DNA of 64,000 nt from Alphaproteobacteria bacterium (GTDB lineage Bacteria; Pseudomonadota; Alphaproteobacteria; Caulobacterales; Hyphomonadaceae), in contig JAHJSB010000047.1 in NCBI GenBank assembly GCA_018830285.1, positions 1 to 64,000 of the forward strand. The letters run 5' to 3'. Each line of letters opens with the position of its first letter. The first letter of the stretch is position 1. The position numbers were made by a program, and so were the translations under genes. The notes below the pieces were generated by a model that did no database searches, was not told the origin of the DNA, and saw only the letters and a list, made by a program, of their open reading frames with translations. Below are positions 37,568 through 46,287 of the stretch, one piece after another.

Positions 37568-38251
37568 GTGCTGACCAGTAAACAAAAAGAGCTGCTGCTC
37601 TTCATCAATGAGCGGATCAAGGAGACCGGTGTCTCTCCCTCATTCGATGAAATGAAGGAAGCGCTCAACCTCGCCTCCAAGTCCGGTATCCACCGCCTGA
37701 TTTCGGCGCTTGAGGAACGCGGGTTCATCCGCCGCCTCGCGCATCGGGCCCGCGCCCTTGAAGTGCTGAAGCTGCCTGAGTCCGCCATTCCGACGCAGCA
37801 ATCGCGCGGCCGGAAGGATTTCAAACCTGCCCTCGTCTCGTCAGGCCTGCCGACAGAGGCCCGTGCGCCCCGCGCCATCCCGATCCTCGGCCGCATTGCC
37901 GCCGGTGTGCCGATCTCGGCGATCCAGCAGGACAATGGCCACATCACGGCCCCTGATGACCTGGCCGAGGGCGAAGAGCATTTCGCTCTCGAGGTCAAAG
38001 GCGACTCGATGATCGAAGCCGGCATCCTTGAAGGCGATCTCGTCATCCTGCGCCGTACTGAATCCGCCAATACGGGCGATATCGTCGTTGCGCTGATCGA
38101 TGGCGAAGAGGCAACGCTCAAGCGCCTGCGCCGCAAGGGCGCCTCGGTCGCCCTTGAAGCCGCCAACCCGGCCTATGAGACACGCATCTTCGGTCCTGAC
38201 CGCGTACAGGTCCAGGGGCGCCTCGTGGCCCTCGTCCGCCGCTACGACTGA
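37568..38251 (+). CDS. lexA: LexA repressor
   Basis: 227 residues, GTG start after GGAAGGAA. It represses SOS genes and cleaves itself when RecA filaments form. The winged helix starts [21 protein letters not shown] with the recognition helix in [17 protein letters not shown]. The self-cleavage bond is Ala112-Gly113 in RIAAGVP; the nucleophile is Ser147 in [10 protein letters not shown] and the general base Lys185 in EATLKR. The linker of about 35 residues is long, as in other alphaproteobacterial LexAs. An SOS box overlaps its promoter. The 3' end converges with the comEC remnant, overlapping it by ten bases. Confidence 0.97.
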   Translation: MLTSKQKELLLFINERIKETGVSPSFDEMKEALNLASKSGIHRLISALEERGFIRRLAHRARALEVLKLPESAIPTQQSRGRKDFKPALVSSGLPTEARAPRAIPILGRIAAGVPISAIQQDNGHITAPDDLAEGEEHFALEVKGDSMIEAGILEGDLVILRRTESANTGDIVVALIDGEEATLKRLRRKGASVALEAANPAYETRIFGPDRVQVQGRLVALVRRYD

Positions 38252-38834
38252 CACTGGCGCCATGGTCGGTTCCGGCATGCCGTGCCGACCTGCACGTCCA
38301 GTCCGGCCTCACTTCGGCGCGCGGTGAGACCGCCTGCCTGCGAAACCTCGGCCCAGTGATACGTATTCGGGCAATCGCCCGGCGGGTCTGACAGTGTCAG
38401 CACCAACGCCGCATCAGGCGCAACGCGGCAATCGCGTGCACTTCGATACGCAGGCGCGGCCGCTTCTTGCCCGGTTCGACGCCTGCAACCCAGCCTTCCA
38501 GCATCACGGGCCGCGTCGCATCGCTGACAACGGGTGCGTCCACCATGTGCGTCCTGAGCGTGCCCGCTGTGAACCCGGTCACAATGCCGAACACGATGAC
38601 GGCCCGCACATAGAGGAAGGTCAGCGCCACCAGCCGACGCACGATCAACAGCAGCAGGCCAGGGCTCAGACAGGCAGCGCCGCACAAGGCAAGCCTCGGT
38701 TCATCTGGTGCCAGAAAGTAGGCTGAAGCCCCGGCGCACAGGGAAAACGCGAACAGCAATGGCCGCGCGTCAATCGATGCGATCGACCGTATCCGGGCCC
38801 AGGTCCCGTCCCGGCCCCTTGCCTTCAGGCGCAA
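38242..38834 (-). pseudogene. comEC: Remnant of comEC with a large internal deletion and frameshift
   Basis: Two pieces lie in different frames. From 38834 (TTG) to about 38430 the frame encodes the N-terminal DUF4131 part of a ComEC/Rec2 DNA channel: LLFAFSLCAGASAYFLAPDEP, RTHMVDAPVVSDATRPVMLEG, VEPGKKRPRLRIEVHAIA. From about 38427 to the stop at 38242 another frame continues with LTLSDPPGDCPN, LTARRSEAGLDVQVG and CRNRPW, which resembles the extreme C-terminus of ComEC after the beta-lactamase-like domain. About 500 residues (competence membrane domain and hydrolase) are missing. In related bacteria an intact comEC occupies this exact place between gltX and lexA, so this is very probably an eroded gene. 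Confidence 0.65.
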
Positions 38835-38896
38835 CCTTGTGTTTGTGCACCGCAGATGAGATTTCTGCCCGCATTGATCAGGAGCCTGCCACCCTT

Positions 38897-40366
38897 ATGA
38901 ACGTTGTCACGCGATTTGCCCCCTCTCCCACCGGCATGTTGCACATCGGAGGGGCAAGGACCGCACTTTTCAACTACTTGTTTGCCCGCCACCATGGCGG
39001 TCGCTTTCTCCTGCGCATCGAGGATACCGACAAGGCGCGTTCCACCAACGAAGCCACCGCCGCTATTCTCGAGGGCATGGCCTGGCTTGGCCTCGACGCT
39101 GACGAGCCGCCTTTGATGCAATCCACCCGCGAAGCACGGCACGCCGAAGTGGCGGCTGAGATGCTGTCGCGCGGCACCGCCTTCAAATGCTACGCCACCC
39201 AGGACGAACTCCAGGCCCGCCGCGAGCTCGGCGAAGAAAAGCGACAGGCGGCCAAGGCCGACGACCTGTCCGACACTGACCGCGCCGCGCTGCTCGCAGA
39301 AGCCCATGACCTGCTGGCGCCGTACCGGTCGCCCTGGCGCGATGGCGCGCCTGCACCGGCTGCCGACGCGCCCTACACCGTTCGCCTGCGCGCACCGGAC
39401 GATGGCGATCGCGTGGTCGAAGACGTCGTGCAGGGCACGGTGCGTATCCAGGCGAGCGAGATCGACGACCTGATCTTGCTGCGCGCCGATGGTTCACCGA
39501 CCTACATGCTCGCCGTGGTTGTCGATGACCATGACATGAGCGTGACTCATGTGATCCGCGGCGACGACCATTTGCGAAACACGTTCCGCCAGGTGCCAAT
39601 CTATGCGGCGATGGGCTGGGACATCCCTGTCTACGCTCATGTCTCGATGATCCACGGCAATGACGGCGCCAAGCTCTCCAAGCGCCATGGCGCGCTCTCG
39701 ACACTCGCCTATCGCGAGATGGGATACCTCCCGGAGGCCCTGAACGCCTACCTCCTGCGCCTCGGCTGGAGCCATGGCGACCAGGAGATATTTACCCGTG
39801 AAGAAGCCATTGCTGCGTTTGATCTTGAAGGAATCGGTCGCGCACCCGCCCGGCTCGACCTCGAAAAACTGGGCCAGATCAACTCGCATTTCATGCGTCT
39901 GGCCGACGATTCCCGCTTGCTCGCCCTGCTCGCCCCCCTCCTCGAAGCGGGTAGCCCTCTCTCGGAAGATGAATGGCAGAGGATCAAGCGCGCCCTGCCA
40001 CATCTGAAGGACCGGGGCACGACTCTGACCGAGCTGGCAGCGGCTTTTGCATTCCTCACGGTCAAGCGCCCGCTCGATCTCAACAAGAACGCCAGAAAGG
40101 CGCTTTCCGGGGAGGGACTTGACCGGCTCGCCGGACTGAGCGACGAACTGCAGCGCATATCGCAATGGACCGCTGATCGGATTTCCGGAACGATAACGTC
40201 GTATTGCGCTGCACAAGACCTATCTATGGGGCAGGTAGGTCAACCGCTCCGCGCTGCTCTGACTGGCGGCCTTCCGGCACCCGATATTGCGCCGGTGCTC
40301 GAATGGCTGGGACAGGATGAAGCGCTCGGACGGATAGAGGATCAACTCGTCCAGGCTGGCCAGTAA
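38897..40366 (+). CDS. gltX: Glutamate-tRNA ligase
   Basis: 489 residues, class I aminoacyl-tRNA synthetase. The HIGH-type motif is [20 protein letters not shown], and the KMSKS-type motif is [12 protein letters not shown]. The C-terminal anticodon-binding domain ends near QLVQAGQ. ATG 38897 begins the canonical [13 protein letters not shown]; the frame continues upstream without homology. It stands between the comEC remnant (divergent) and gltA (same strand, 40 bases downstream). Whether it also charges tRNA-Gln, as in bacteria using GatCAB, is not shown here. Confidence 0.96.
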   Translation: MNVVTRFAPSPTGMLHIGGARTALFNYLFARHHGGRFLLRIEDTDKARSTNEATAAILEGMAWLGLDADEPPLMQSTREARHAEVAAEMLSRGTAFKCYATQDELQARRELGEEKRQAAKADDLSDTDRAALLAEAHDLLAPYRSPWRDGAPAPAADAPYTVRLRAPDDGDRVVEDVVQGTVRIQASEIDDLILLRADGSPTYMLAVVVDDHDMSVTHVIRGDDHLRNTFRQVPIYAAMGWDIPVYAHVSMIHGNDGAKLSKRHGALSTLAYREMGYLPEALNAYLLRLGWSHGDQEIFTREEAIAAFDLEGIGRAPARLDLEKLGQINSHFMRLADDSRLLALLAPLLEAGSPLSEDEWQRIKRALPHLKDRGTTLTELAAAFAFLTVKRPLDLNKNARKALSGEGLDRLAGLSDELQRISQWTADRISGTITSYCAAQDLSMGQVGQPLRAALTGGLPAPDIAPVLEWLGQDEALGRIEDQLVQAGQ

Positions 40367-40406
40367 GGCGCGCCGGACGGAATACGAACAAGAAGGGCAA
40401 GATCTG

Positions 40407-41711
40407 ATGGAAAATAAGACGAAGAACGCCGGTACCGCCAAGCTCGAAATCGAGGGCAAGACCTATGAATTACCCGTTCTCTCGGGAACGCACGGACCGA
40501 ATGTCGTGGATGTTCGCAAGGTGTACGCCGAATCGGGACATTTCACGTTCGATCCCGGCTTCACGTCAACCGCGAGCTGCGAAAGCCAGATCACCTTCAT
40601 CGACGGCGACGAAGGCGTCCTGCTTCACCGTGGCTATCCGATCGGCCAGCTCGCCGAAAAATCGACGTTTCCGGAAGTCTGCCACCTCATCCTGAAAGGT
40701 GAACTTCCCACCAAACCCGAGCTCTCCGAGTTCAACGCCGAAATCAAGCAGCACACCCTTATTCACACGCAGATGGATCGCTTTTTCGAAGGCTTCCGCC
40801 GTGACAGCCACCCGATGGCCATGTTGACAGGCGCCGTTGGTGCCATGGCATCCTTCTATCCCGGCGCCATGGACAGCGAAGACCCCGACGAACGCCACCT
40901 CAGCTCCGTGCGGCTCCTCGCCAAGATGCCGACACTCTGCGCCCGCATCCTGAAGTACAATATGGGTCAGAAATTCGTCGATCCACGCAACGAGTTCTCC
41001 TACGCCGAAAACTTCCTGAACATGTGCTTCTCGGTGTCGGCCGAGGATTACAAGGTCGACCCGGCTATCGCCAAGGCGATGGACCGGTTCTTCATCCTGC
41101 ATGCTGACCACGAGCAGAACGCCTCGACCTCGACCGTGCGCCTCGCCGGCTCATCAGGCGCGCATCCGTTTGCGGCTGTTGCGGCGGGTGTCGCCTGCCT
41201 CTGGGGCCCCAGCCATGGCGGCGCCAACGAAGCCTGCCTCAACATGTTGCACGAGATCGGGTCGGTCGACCGGATTCCGGAATTCGTCGAAAAAGCCAAG
41301 GACAAGACCAGCGGCTTCCGCCTCATGGGCTTTGGCCACCGCGTCTACAAGAATTACGATCCGCGCGCGACAGTCATGCGCGAGTCCGCCCATGAAGTGC
41401 TCGACCTGCTCGGCCTCAAGGACCAGCCGATCCTCAAAGTCGCGATGGAACTCGAACGGATCGCGTTGGAAGACGACTATTTCGTCGAAAAGAAGCTGTA
41501 CCCGAACGTCGACTTCTATTCCGGCATCATCCTCGATGCGATGGGCTTCCCGAAACAGATGTTCACCGTTCTGTTTGCCCTCGCGCGCACCGTCGGCTGG
41601 GTGGCCCAGCTCAACGAGATGATCGAAGACCCGACGCAGCGTATCGGTCGTCCGCGCCAGATCTATACCGGCGCTGCCCAACGCGACTACGTGCCAATGG
41701 GCAACCGCTAG
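40407..41711 (+). CDS. gltA: Citrate synthase
   Basis: 434 residues, type II hexameric citrate synthase. It condenses oxaloacetate and acetyl-CoA. The N-terminal beta domain ([18 protein letters not shown]) is typical of the NADH-sensitive proteobacterial type. Catalytic His residues lie in [14 protein letters not shown] and [13 protein letters not shown], with the Asp in [19 protein letters not shown]. It follows gltX by 40 bases and converges with lpxB, sharing the CTAG tetranucleotide for both stops. Confidence 0.97.
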   Translation: MENKTKNAGTAKLEIEGKTYELPVLSGTHGPNVVDVRKVYAESGHFTFDPGFTSTASCESQITFIDGDEGVLLHRGYPIGQLAEKSTFPEVCHLILKGELPTKPELSEFNAEIKQHTLIHTQMDRFFEGFRRDSHPMAMLTGAVGAMASFYPGAMDSEDPDERHLSSVRLLAKMPTLCARILKYNMGQKFVDPRNEFSYAENFLNMCFSVSAEDYKVDPAIAKAMDRFFILHADHEQNASTSTVRLAGSSGAHPFAAVAAGVACLWGPSHGGANEACLNMLHEIGSVDRIPEFVEKAKDKTSGFRLMGFGHRVYKNYDPRATVMRESAHEVLDLLGLKDQPILKVAMELERIALEDDYFVEKKLYPNVDFYSGIILDAMGFPKQMFTVLFALARTVGWVAQLNEMIEDPTQRIGRPRQIYTGAAQRDYVPMGNR

Positions 41712-42865
41712 ACGCGAGCCTCTTCAAGGATCACCTCGGCTGCGATTTCAGCCGCATCCCGATCGCCCTCTTTCATCCGGGAGAGGGCGATTTGCTGTGC
41801 GGCCCTCTGTTCGGCCAGCACGTCCGGATTGGTTAGCCAGTACAGCGCGTGAGCGGCAATCCGGTCAGGCGTCTGCTTCGTCTGCACGAATTCCGGTACG
41901 ATCTCCTGGTCGTCGCTGACAATGTTCAGCAGCGTGATATGGCGCTTCTGGTAGAGGAAGCCCCGCGCCAGCGCCCAGGTTATCCAGCCAGTCTTGTAGG
42001 CCACGATCATCGGCGTGCCCTGCATCGCCAGTTCGCTCGTGACTGTGCCTGAACAGGCCAGCGCCAGGTCAGCAGCGGCCATGGCATCATACCGTTCTGA
42101 TGCATCCGTGGACACGGTTGCCCAGTCGCCCACATCTGGGAACGCTTCCGCGAATTGCGCCGCGACGCTCGCGGCCGGCGCAATGATGATTTGGCGCGAC
42201 GGATCGGAATCCTTGATGATCCGTGCCGCTTCCACCAGCGCCGGTGCAACGCGTTTGATCTCGCTGGCCCGGCTGCCAGGCAGCACGAGCACCACCTGGG
42301 ACTCGTCTGAAATTCGATGCGCCTTGCGGAACGCGTCGCGCTCGCCCCATTGGTGGCGTGACAGGGCCGGATTGCCGACAACCGTCGTCTTGAGGTCAAA
42401 CGGTTCGTAGAACGGCGCCTCGATCTCGTGCATGCAGAGCAAGTGATCCACCGTCGCCGCCAGCGTCTTGGCGCGCCCAGGCCGCGACGCCCAGACTTGC
42501 GGCCCGATCAGTTTGACCAGCCGAATTTGCGGCGCCCGGGCGCGCACGCGCTGGGCCACCCGCAACATGAAACCCCAGGAATCCACCAGCACGACCACGT
42601 CCGGGGTGTCGGCAATGATCGCATCCGCCGCGATGTCGGCCAGTTTGACCACGGTGCCATAGGCTCTCAATCCTTCGAAGAGGCCCAGCACAGAGAGCGG
42701 TGATATATCGATCGGCGAAACGATCCCGACAGACGCCATTTCAGCGCCACCGATGCCTGCGACGTGCACGTCGGGCTGCTTCGCCCGGATCGTGCTGATC
42801 ACTTCGCGCGCCAGCAGGTCGCCTGAGGATTCCGCCGCCACGAAATAGAGGCGCGGCGCGGTCAT
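41708..42865 (-). CDS. lpxB: Lipid-A-disaccharide synthase
   Basis: 385 residues, GT19 family. It joins UDP-diacylglucosamine and lipid X to lipid A disaccharide at the inner membrane. Markers are [49 protein letters not shown] and [15 protein letters not shown], then [23 protein letters not shown]. Its ATG overlaps the lpxI stop as ATGA, ending the lpxD-lpxA-lpxI-lpxB series. The stop shares CTAG with gltA. Confidence 0.96.
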   Translation of the reverse strand: MTAPRLYFVAAESSGDLLAREVISTIRAKQPDVHVAGIGGAEMASVGIVSPIDISPLSVLGLFEGLRAYGTVVKLADIAADAIIADTPDVVVLVDSWGFMLRVAQRVRARAPQIRLVKLIGPQVWASRPGRAKTLAATVDHLLCMHEIEAPFYEPFDLKTTVVGNPALSRHQWGERDAFRKAHRISDESQVVLVLPGSRASEIKRVAPALVEAARIIKDSDPSRQIIIAPAASVAAQFAEAFPDVGDWATVSTDASERYDAMAAADLALACSGTVTSELAMQGTPMIVAYKTGWITWALARGFLYQKRHITLLNIVSDDQEIVPEFVQTKQTPDRIAAHALYWLTNPDVLAEQRAAQQIALSRMKEGDRDAAEIAAEVILEEARV

Positions 42866-43707
42866 GATCCGAGGTCCGGTTCGAAGCCGTAAATGTACAC
42901 GCCCAGCCGTTCGGCAGCCGCCTGCATCTCGGCGCGGCCGAGCATCAGCGCACCACCTGCCTCGACAGCTAGCCCCGCAAGGCCCGCCGCTGCCACTTTC
43001 TCCACCGTCGAGACGCCAACGGTCGGCATATCGATCCGGCGCTCCTGGGCCGGCTTTGGACGTTTGACCAGCACGCCCCGCCGTGACGTGGTCGTGCCCC
43101 GTATTGCCTCAGGCAGCGTGGCACACCGCGCGAGCATCGCGTCCGTGCCCTCCTGGGCCTCCACAGCGAGGACCAGGCCCTCGCAGACGACACAGCCCTG
43201 CCCGATATCCAGATCGCCCAAGGCGGCCACCACATGCGCTCCACGGGCAATATCCGACATGGCTGTCTCGGACGGCGCGGGACCGGCAACGAGGCCTGAC
43301 GGAGCCAGCAAGGCGGCATGGGCGACATCGGATCCAATCACATTGAACCCCTGCTTCTCGACTTCCTTGACGAGCAGCCGCAGCAGGGCGTCATCGCCCT
43401 TGCCCGCCTCGGCCAGTACTTTTGGCAACAGGGCTGCGCCGCGCAGGTCCAGCTTCAGGTCCTTGAAATTCGGGCGCTTCACGATCCCGGCAAACAGCAC
43501 ATCCTCGCAACCGGCCTGCTTGAGCAGGGAGAACAGTTTGCCGATTTCGCCCAGCCCGACCACAGCGCCCGGAAAGTCCGCGAGGCGTGGCTCTTCAAAG
43601 CCCTTCAAGCGCAGGACATAGACGCCCTGCCCCGTCGCGACCGCATTCTCCGCGACAGCCACCGGAAGACCGCCAAGGCCAGCTATCAGTCCAAGAGGCG
43701 CTGTCAT
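42862..43707 (-). CDS. lpxI: UDP-2,3-diacylglucosamine pyrophosphatase LpxI
   Basis: 281 residues. LpxI hydrolyses UDP-2,3-diacylglucosamine to lipid X; it replaces the unrelated LpxH in alphaproteobacteria. The N-terminal domain begins PLGLIAGLGGLPVAVAENA and the C-terminal domain has FNVIGSDVAHAALLAP, QGCVVCEGLVLAVEAQEGTD and RIDMPTVGVSTVEKVAAAG. ATG 43707 is the canonical start; it lies 7 bases after the lpxA stop. Overlaps lpxB by four bases. Confidence 0.95.
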   Translation of the reverse strand: MTAPLGLIAGLGGLPVAVAENAVATGQGVYVLRLKGFEEPRLADFPGAVVGLGEIGKLFSLLKQAGCEDVLFAGIVKRPNFKDLKLDLRGAALLPKVLAEAGKGDDALLRLLVKEVEKQGFNVIGSDVAHAALLAPSGLVAGPAPSETAMSDIARGAHVVAALGDLDIGQGCVVCEGLVLAVEAQEGTDAMLARCATLPEAIRGTTTSRRGVLVKRPKPAQERRIDMPTVGVSTVEKVAAAGLAGLAVEAGGALMLGRAEMQAAAERLGVYIYGFEPDLGS

Positions 43708-43714
43708 GATGACC

Positions 43715-44506
43715 TCACCCCGGTTTGCAGACGGGCCGGCCGCCCGCTGTGAGCACAAAATCAATGATCTCCATGGCCAGTGGCTTGTCCTTGAACGCAA
43801 TGGCAGCCGCCGTCAGCCGGTCCTTGAACAGGCCCTCACCCGTGAACACTGCCTTGTAGGCACTGCGGATCTCGTGCAGCTGTGCCTTGTCATAGCCGCG
43901 CCGCTTCAGGCCCACCATGTTCAGTCCGGCCAGCTTGGCATGGTTGCCGATCACCGACCCGAACGGAATGACATCTTCCACCAGGATGGCACCGCCGCCA
44001 ATAAAGGCGTTCCGGCCGATCCGCGTGAACTGGTGCACAGCGGCAAGCCCGCCCAACCACACATTATCGCCGATCTCGACATGTCCGCCGATCTGGACCC
44101 CGTTGGCGATCACGATATCGTTGCCGAGCTGGCAATCATGGGCGACGTGGCTGCCGACCATCATGAAGCATTTGCTTCCCAGGCGCGTTGTGCCGCCAAG
44201 CTTGGGAACACCGGCATGCACGGTCGTATGTTCGCGCATCGTACACTCATTGCCGATCTCGAGGCGCGACTCCGGCACGTCCTGGAAACCCAGCACCTGC
44301 GGTGTATCGCCGAGAACGGCATGGGAATGGATCGCGCAATCGCGGCCAAGTGTCGTGTGGCCGGCAATCACGGCGTGCGCGTGCAGCCGTGTCCGGTCGC
44401 CAATCACCGCATGCGCGCCAACATGACAGAATGGGCCGACCCGGACCCCGTCGCCAAGTTCAGCGCCGGGCTCGACGATCGCAGAGGGATGAATTTCAAC
44501 TGGCAT
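43715..44506 (-). CDS. lpxA: UDP-N-acetylglucosamine acyltransferase
   Basis: 263 residues, left-handed parallel beta helix. It adds the 3-O-acyl chain to UDP-GlcNAc, the first step of lipid A synthesis. Hexapeptide repeats fill the first 190 residues (IHPSAIVEPGAELGDGVRVG), the catalytic His is in VGSHVAHDCQLGND, and the helical C-terminal domain begins near GLNMVGLKRRGYDKAQL. ATG 44506 is the canonical start; the longer open frame upstream is not homologous. In most proteobacteria fabZ lies between lpxD and lpxA, but here there are only 133 noncoding bases. Confidence 0.96.
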   Translation of the reverse strand: MPVEIHPSAIVEPGAELGDGVRVGPFCHVGAHAVIGDRTRLHAHAVIAGHTTLGRDCAIHSHAVLGDTPQVLGFQDVPESRLEIGNECTMREHTTVHAGVPKLGGTTRLGSKCFMMVGSHVAHDCQLGNDIVIANGVQIGGHVEIGDNVWLGGLAAVHQFTRIGRNAFIGGGAILVEDVIPFGSVIGNHAKLAGLNMVGLKRRGYDKAQLHEIRSAYKAVFTGEGLFKDRLTAAAIAFKDKPLAMEIIDFVLTAGGRPVCKPG

Positions 44507-44622
44507 CAATCGTATCCGGTGTTGCTCGTGAAAGGCGGTCTTTGCCGAAACTTGCGAGAAGACAACCCTCTTCGATAGGATTTTTCGGCAGATTTGGCTG
44601 TTTGCGCAACCAGGGCAAACGA

Positions 44623-44636
44623 TCCGGCGCGCCGGA
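44623..44636. repeat. Perfect palindrome after lpxD
   Basis: TCCGGCGCGCCGGA is a 14-base perfect palindrome only three bases past the lpxD stop codon, in the 133-base gap where fabZ would be expected. No uridine run follows, so it is not a standard terminator. It may be a hairpin at a deletion junction or a protein site. Confidence 0.35.
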
Positions 44637-44639
44637 GGC

Positions 44640-45656
44640 TCAGGAATTCTTTTTGGGATTGGCCTGTTTCTGCACCCATGCGATTTCGCGCATCCATTGA
44701 CGGATCGGCTTGGCAGGCGTGCCGCCCCAGGTTTCGCCCGGCTCGATATCCCGGAATACGCCGGACGAGGCCGCAAGGTTGACGCCTTCGCTGATCTTCA
44801 CGTGGTCGGCAACCCCGACCCGTCCGCCGATACGCGCACCGTCACCGACAGAGACCGAACCGGATATGCCGCCAAACGCCGCCATGACCACGCTCCGGCC
44901 AAACACGACATTGTGGGCGATCTGGCAAAGATTATCGATCTTGGTGCGCTCGCCGATGATCGTGTCGTCGAAGACGCCGCGATCAATACAGCTATTGGCC
45001 CCGATCGTGACATGGTCCTGCAGGATGACCCGTCCGAAATGCGGCGCATCTTCCATGCCGCCCGGCCCGCCGGTCACGCCAAATCCGGATTCCCCGATGC
45101 GCGCGCCAGACAGTAGCGCCACATGGTCTCCGACGAGTGAGCAGAATATCGAAACGTTCGCACCGATCCGGCAATTGCGCCCGACCTGGACGCCCGGACC
45201 GATCACGCAATTGGCGCCAAGTGCCGTTCCCTCGCCCACCGTCGCGCCTGGCCCGACAATGGCGCCGGGCGACACGATCGAATCGGGATGCACCCTGGCA
45301 TCGGCGGAAATACGCTCAGCCGCATGCCACACCAGGTGGCGGGGCTGGAACATCGCGTAGGCGACAACGCCATGGAAGTGGCGCGGCAACGCCGTCAGGA
45401 GGTACGCCATCCCGGCCGGAACATGTGGCAGGTTCGCCTCATTGACAATCAGCGCCGAAACTTCGGGCGAAACGGAAGGCGTGCCTTTTCCGTCTCCGTC
45501 AAGAAACGCGAGGTCTCCGGCCCGGCCAGTCGCCGAGGCGGAGACCCCTTTGATCTCGACCGACGCGTCGCCATGAAGGGTCGCGCCGGTCAGGTCCGCG
45601 ATCTTGCCTAGCGTCTGGGCCCCGAGGGGCGCGTAGAAACGAGGATCGATCGTCAC
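44640..45656 (-). CDS. lpxD: UDP-3-O-(3-hydroxyacyl)glucosamine N-acyltransferase
   Basis: 338 residues. It adds the N-linked hydroxyacyl chain in lipid A synthesis. The N-terminal uridine-binding domain (about 1-105) is followed by hexapeptide repeats ([19 protein letters not shown] and onward), with the catalytic His in [12 protein letters not shown]. The C-terminal helix includes [19 protein letters not shown]. It lies 12 bases downstream of skp and is followed by a 133-base gap to lpxA. Confidence 0.96.
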   Translation of the reverse strand: MTIDPRFYAPLGAQTLGKIADLTGATLHGDASVEIKGVSASATGRAGDLAFLDGDGKGTPSVSPEVSALIVNEANLPHVPAGMAYLLTALPRHFHGVVAYAMFQPRHLVWHAAERISADARVHPDSIVSPGAIVGPGATVGEGTALGANCVIGPGVQVGRNCRIGANVSIFCSLVGDHVALLSGARIGESGFGVTGGPGGMEDAPHFGRVILQDHVTIGANSCIDRGVFDDTIIGERTKIDNLCQIAHNVVFGRSVVMAAFGGISGSVSVGDGARIGGRVGVADHVKISEGVNLAASSGVFRDIEPGETWGGTPAKPIRQWMREIAWVQKQANPKKNS

Positions 45657-45668
45657 GTTAAACCGTCC

Positions 45669-46259
45669 CTATTGGGCGGGCTGGGCAGGCAGGCGCTGGC
45701 GCGACACGGCGATTGTCGGCGTCTTGGCGTCGAGCTTGCTGATGACAAGCGGGGTCACGTCAACCATATCCGCGCTGAAAATGACCTGCGCTTTGGACAT
45801 CACGATCTGTGCCTTTTTCTCCGTCACGACTTCCATCAGTACGGGCTCGATCGCCTTGTTGAAGTCGATCAGCGCCTTGCGCTCGGTCAGCTGGAACTCT
45901 TGACTTATAATCTGTTGCTTCTGCGCGAATTCCTGGGCGCGCTTCTGATAAGCCGTCAGCTGCCCCACGAGCGCGGTGTCTGCAGCAACGGCTTCGCGGG
46001 TCTTGCCTTCGACTTTCGTCTGCAGGGCCTTGCCGTCGGTTTCAAGCGTGGCGCGGATGGGCTCCAGCTCGTTTTTCATCTGTGTCTCAAGGTTCTTCAG
46101 CTTGGTCTGGATATCCTTGCCAGCCTTGCTCTCGCCGAGAATGCGGCCTTCGTCGATCATCACGACAGTCGCGCCTTGTGCCGATGCGGCCGGAGCGGCA
46201 ACAGCGACTCCGCTCACGACCAGCGAAAGGGCAAATAGCATATGTTTGATTGGGGACAT
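45669..46259 (-). CDS. skp: OmpH/Skp-family periplasmic chaperone
   Basis: 196 residues. Skp trimers hold unfolded outer-membrane proteins on their way to BAM. A signal peptide ([22 protein letters not shown], cleaved near residue 28) precedes VVMIDEGRILGESKAGKDI and long coiled-coil arms (about residues 50-150), ending in a Gln/Pro-rich tail. ATG 46259 starts the signal peptide; the longer frame overlaps bamA. It sits between bamA and lpxD, the conserved position. Confidence 0.9.
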   Translation of the reverse strand: MSPIKHMLFALSLVVSGVAVAAPAASAQGATVVMIDEGRILGESKAGKDIQTKLKNLETQMKNELEPIRATLETDGKALQTKVEGKTREAVAADTALVGQLTAYQKRAQEFAQKQQIISQEFQLTERKALIDFNKAIEPVLMEVVTEKKAQIVMSKAQVIFSADMVDVTPLVISKLDAKTPTIAVSRQRLPAQPAQ

Positions 46260-46287
46260 TATCGGTCTCCTGGTTGGCGGTTCTGAA

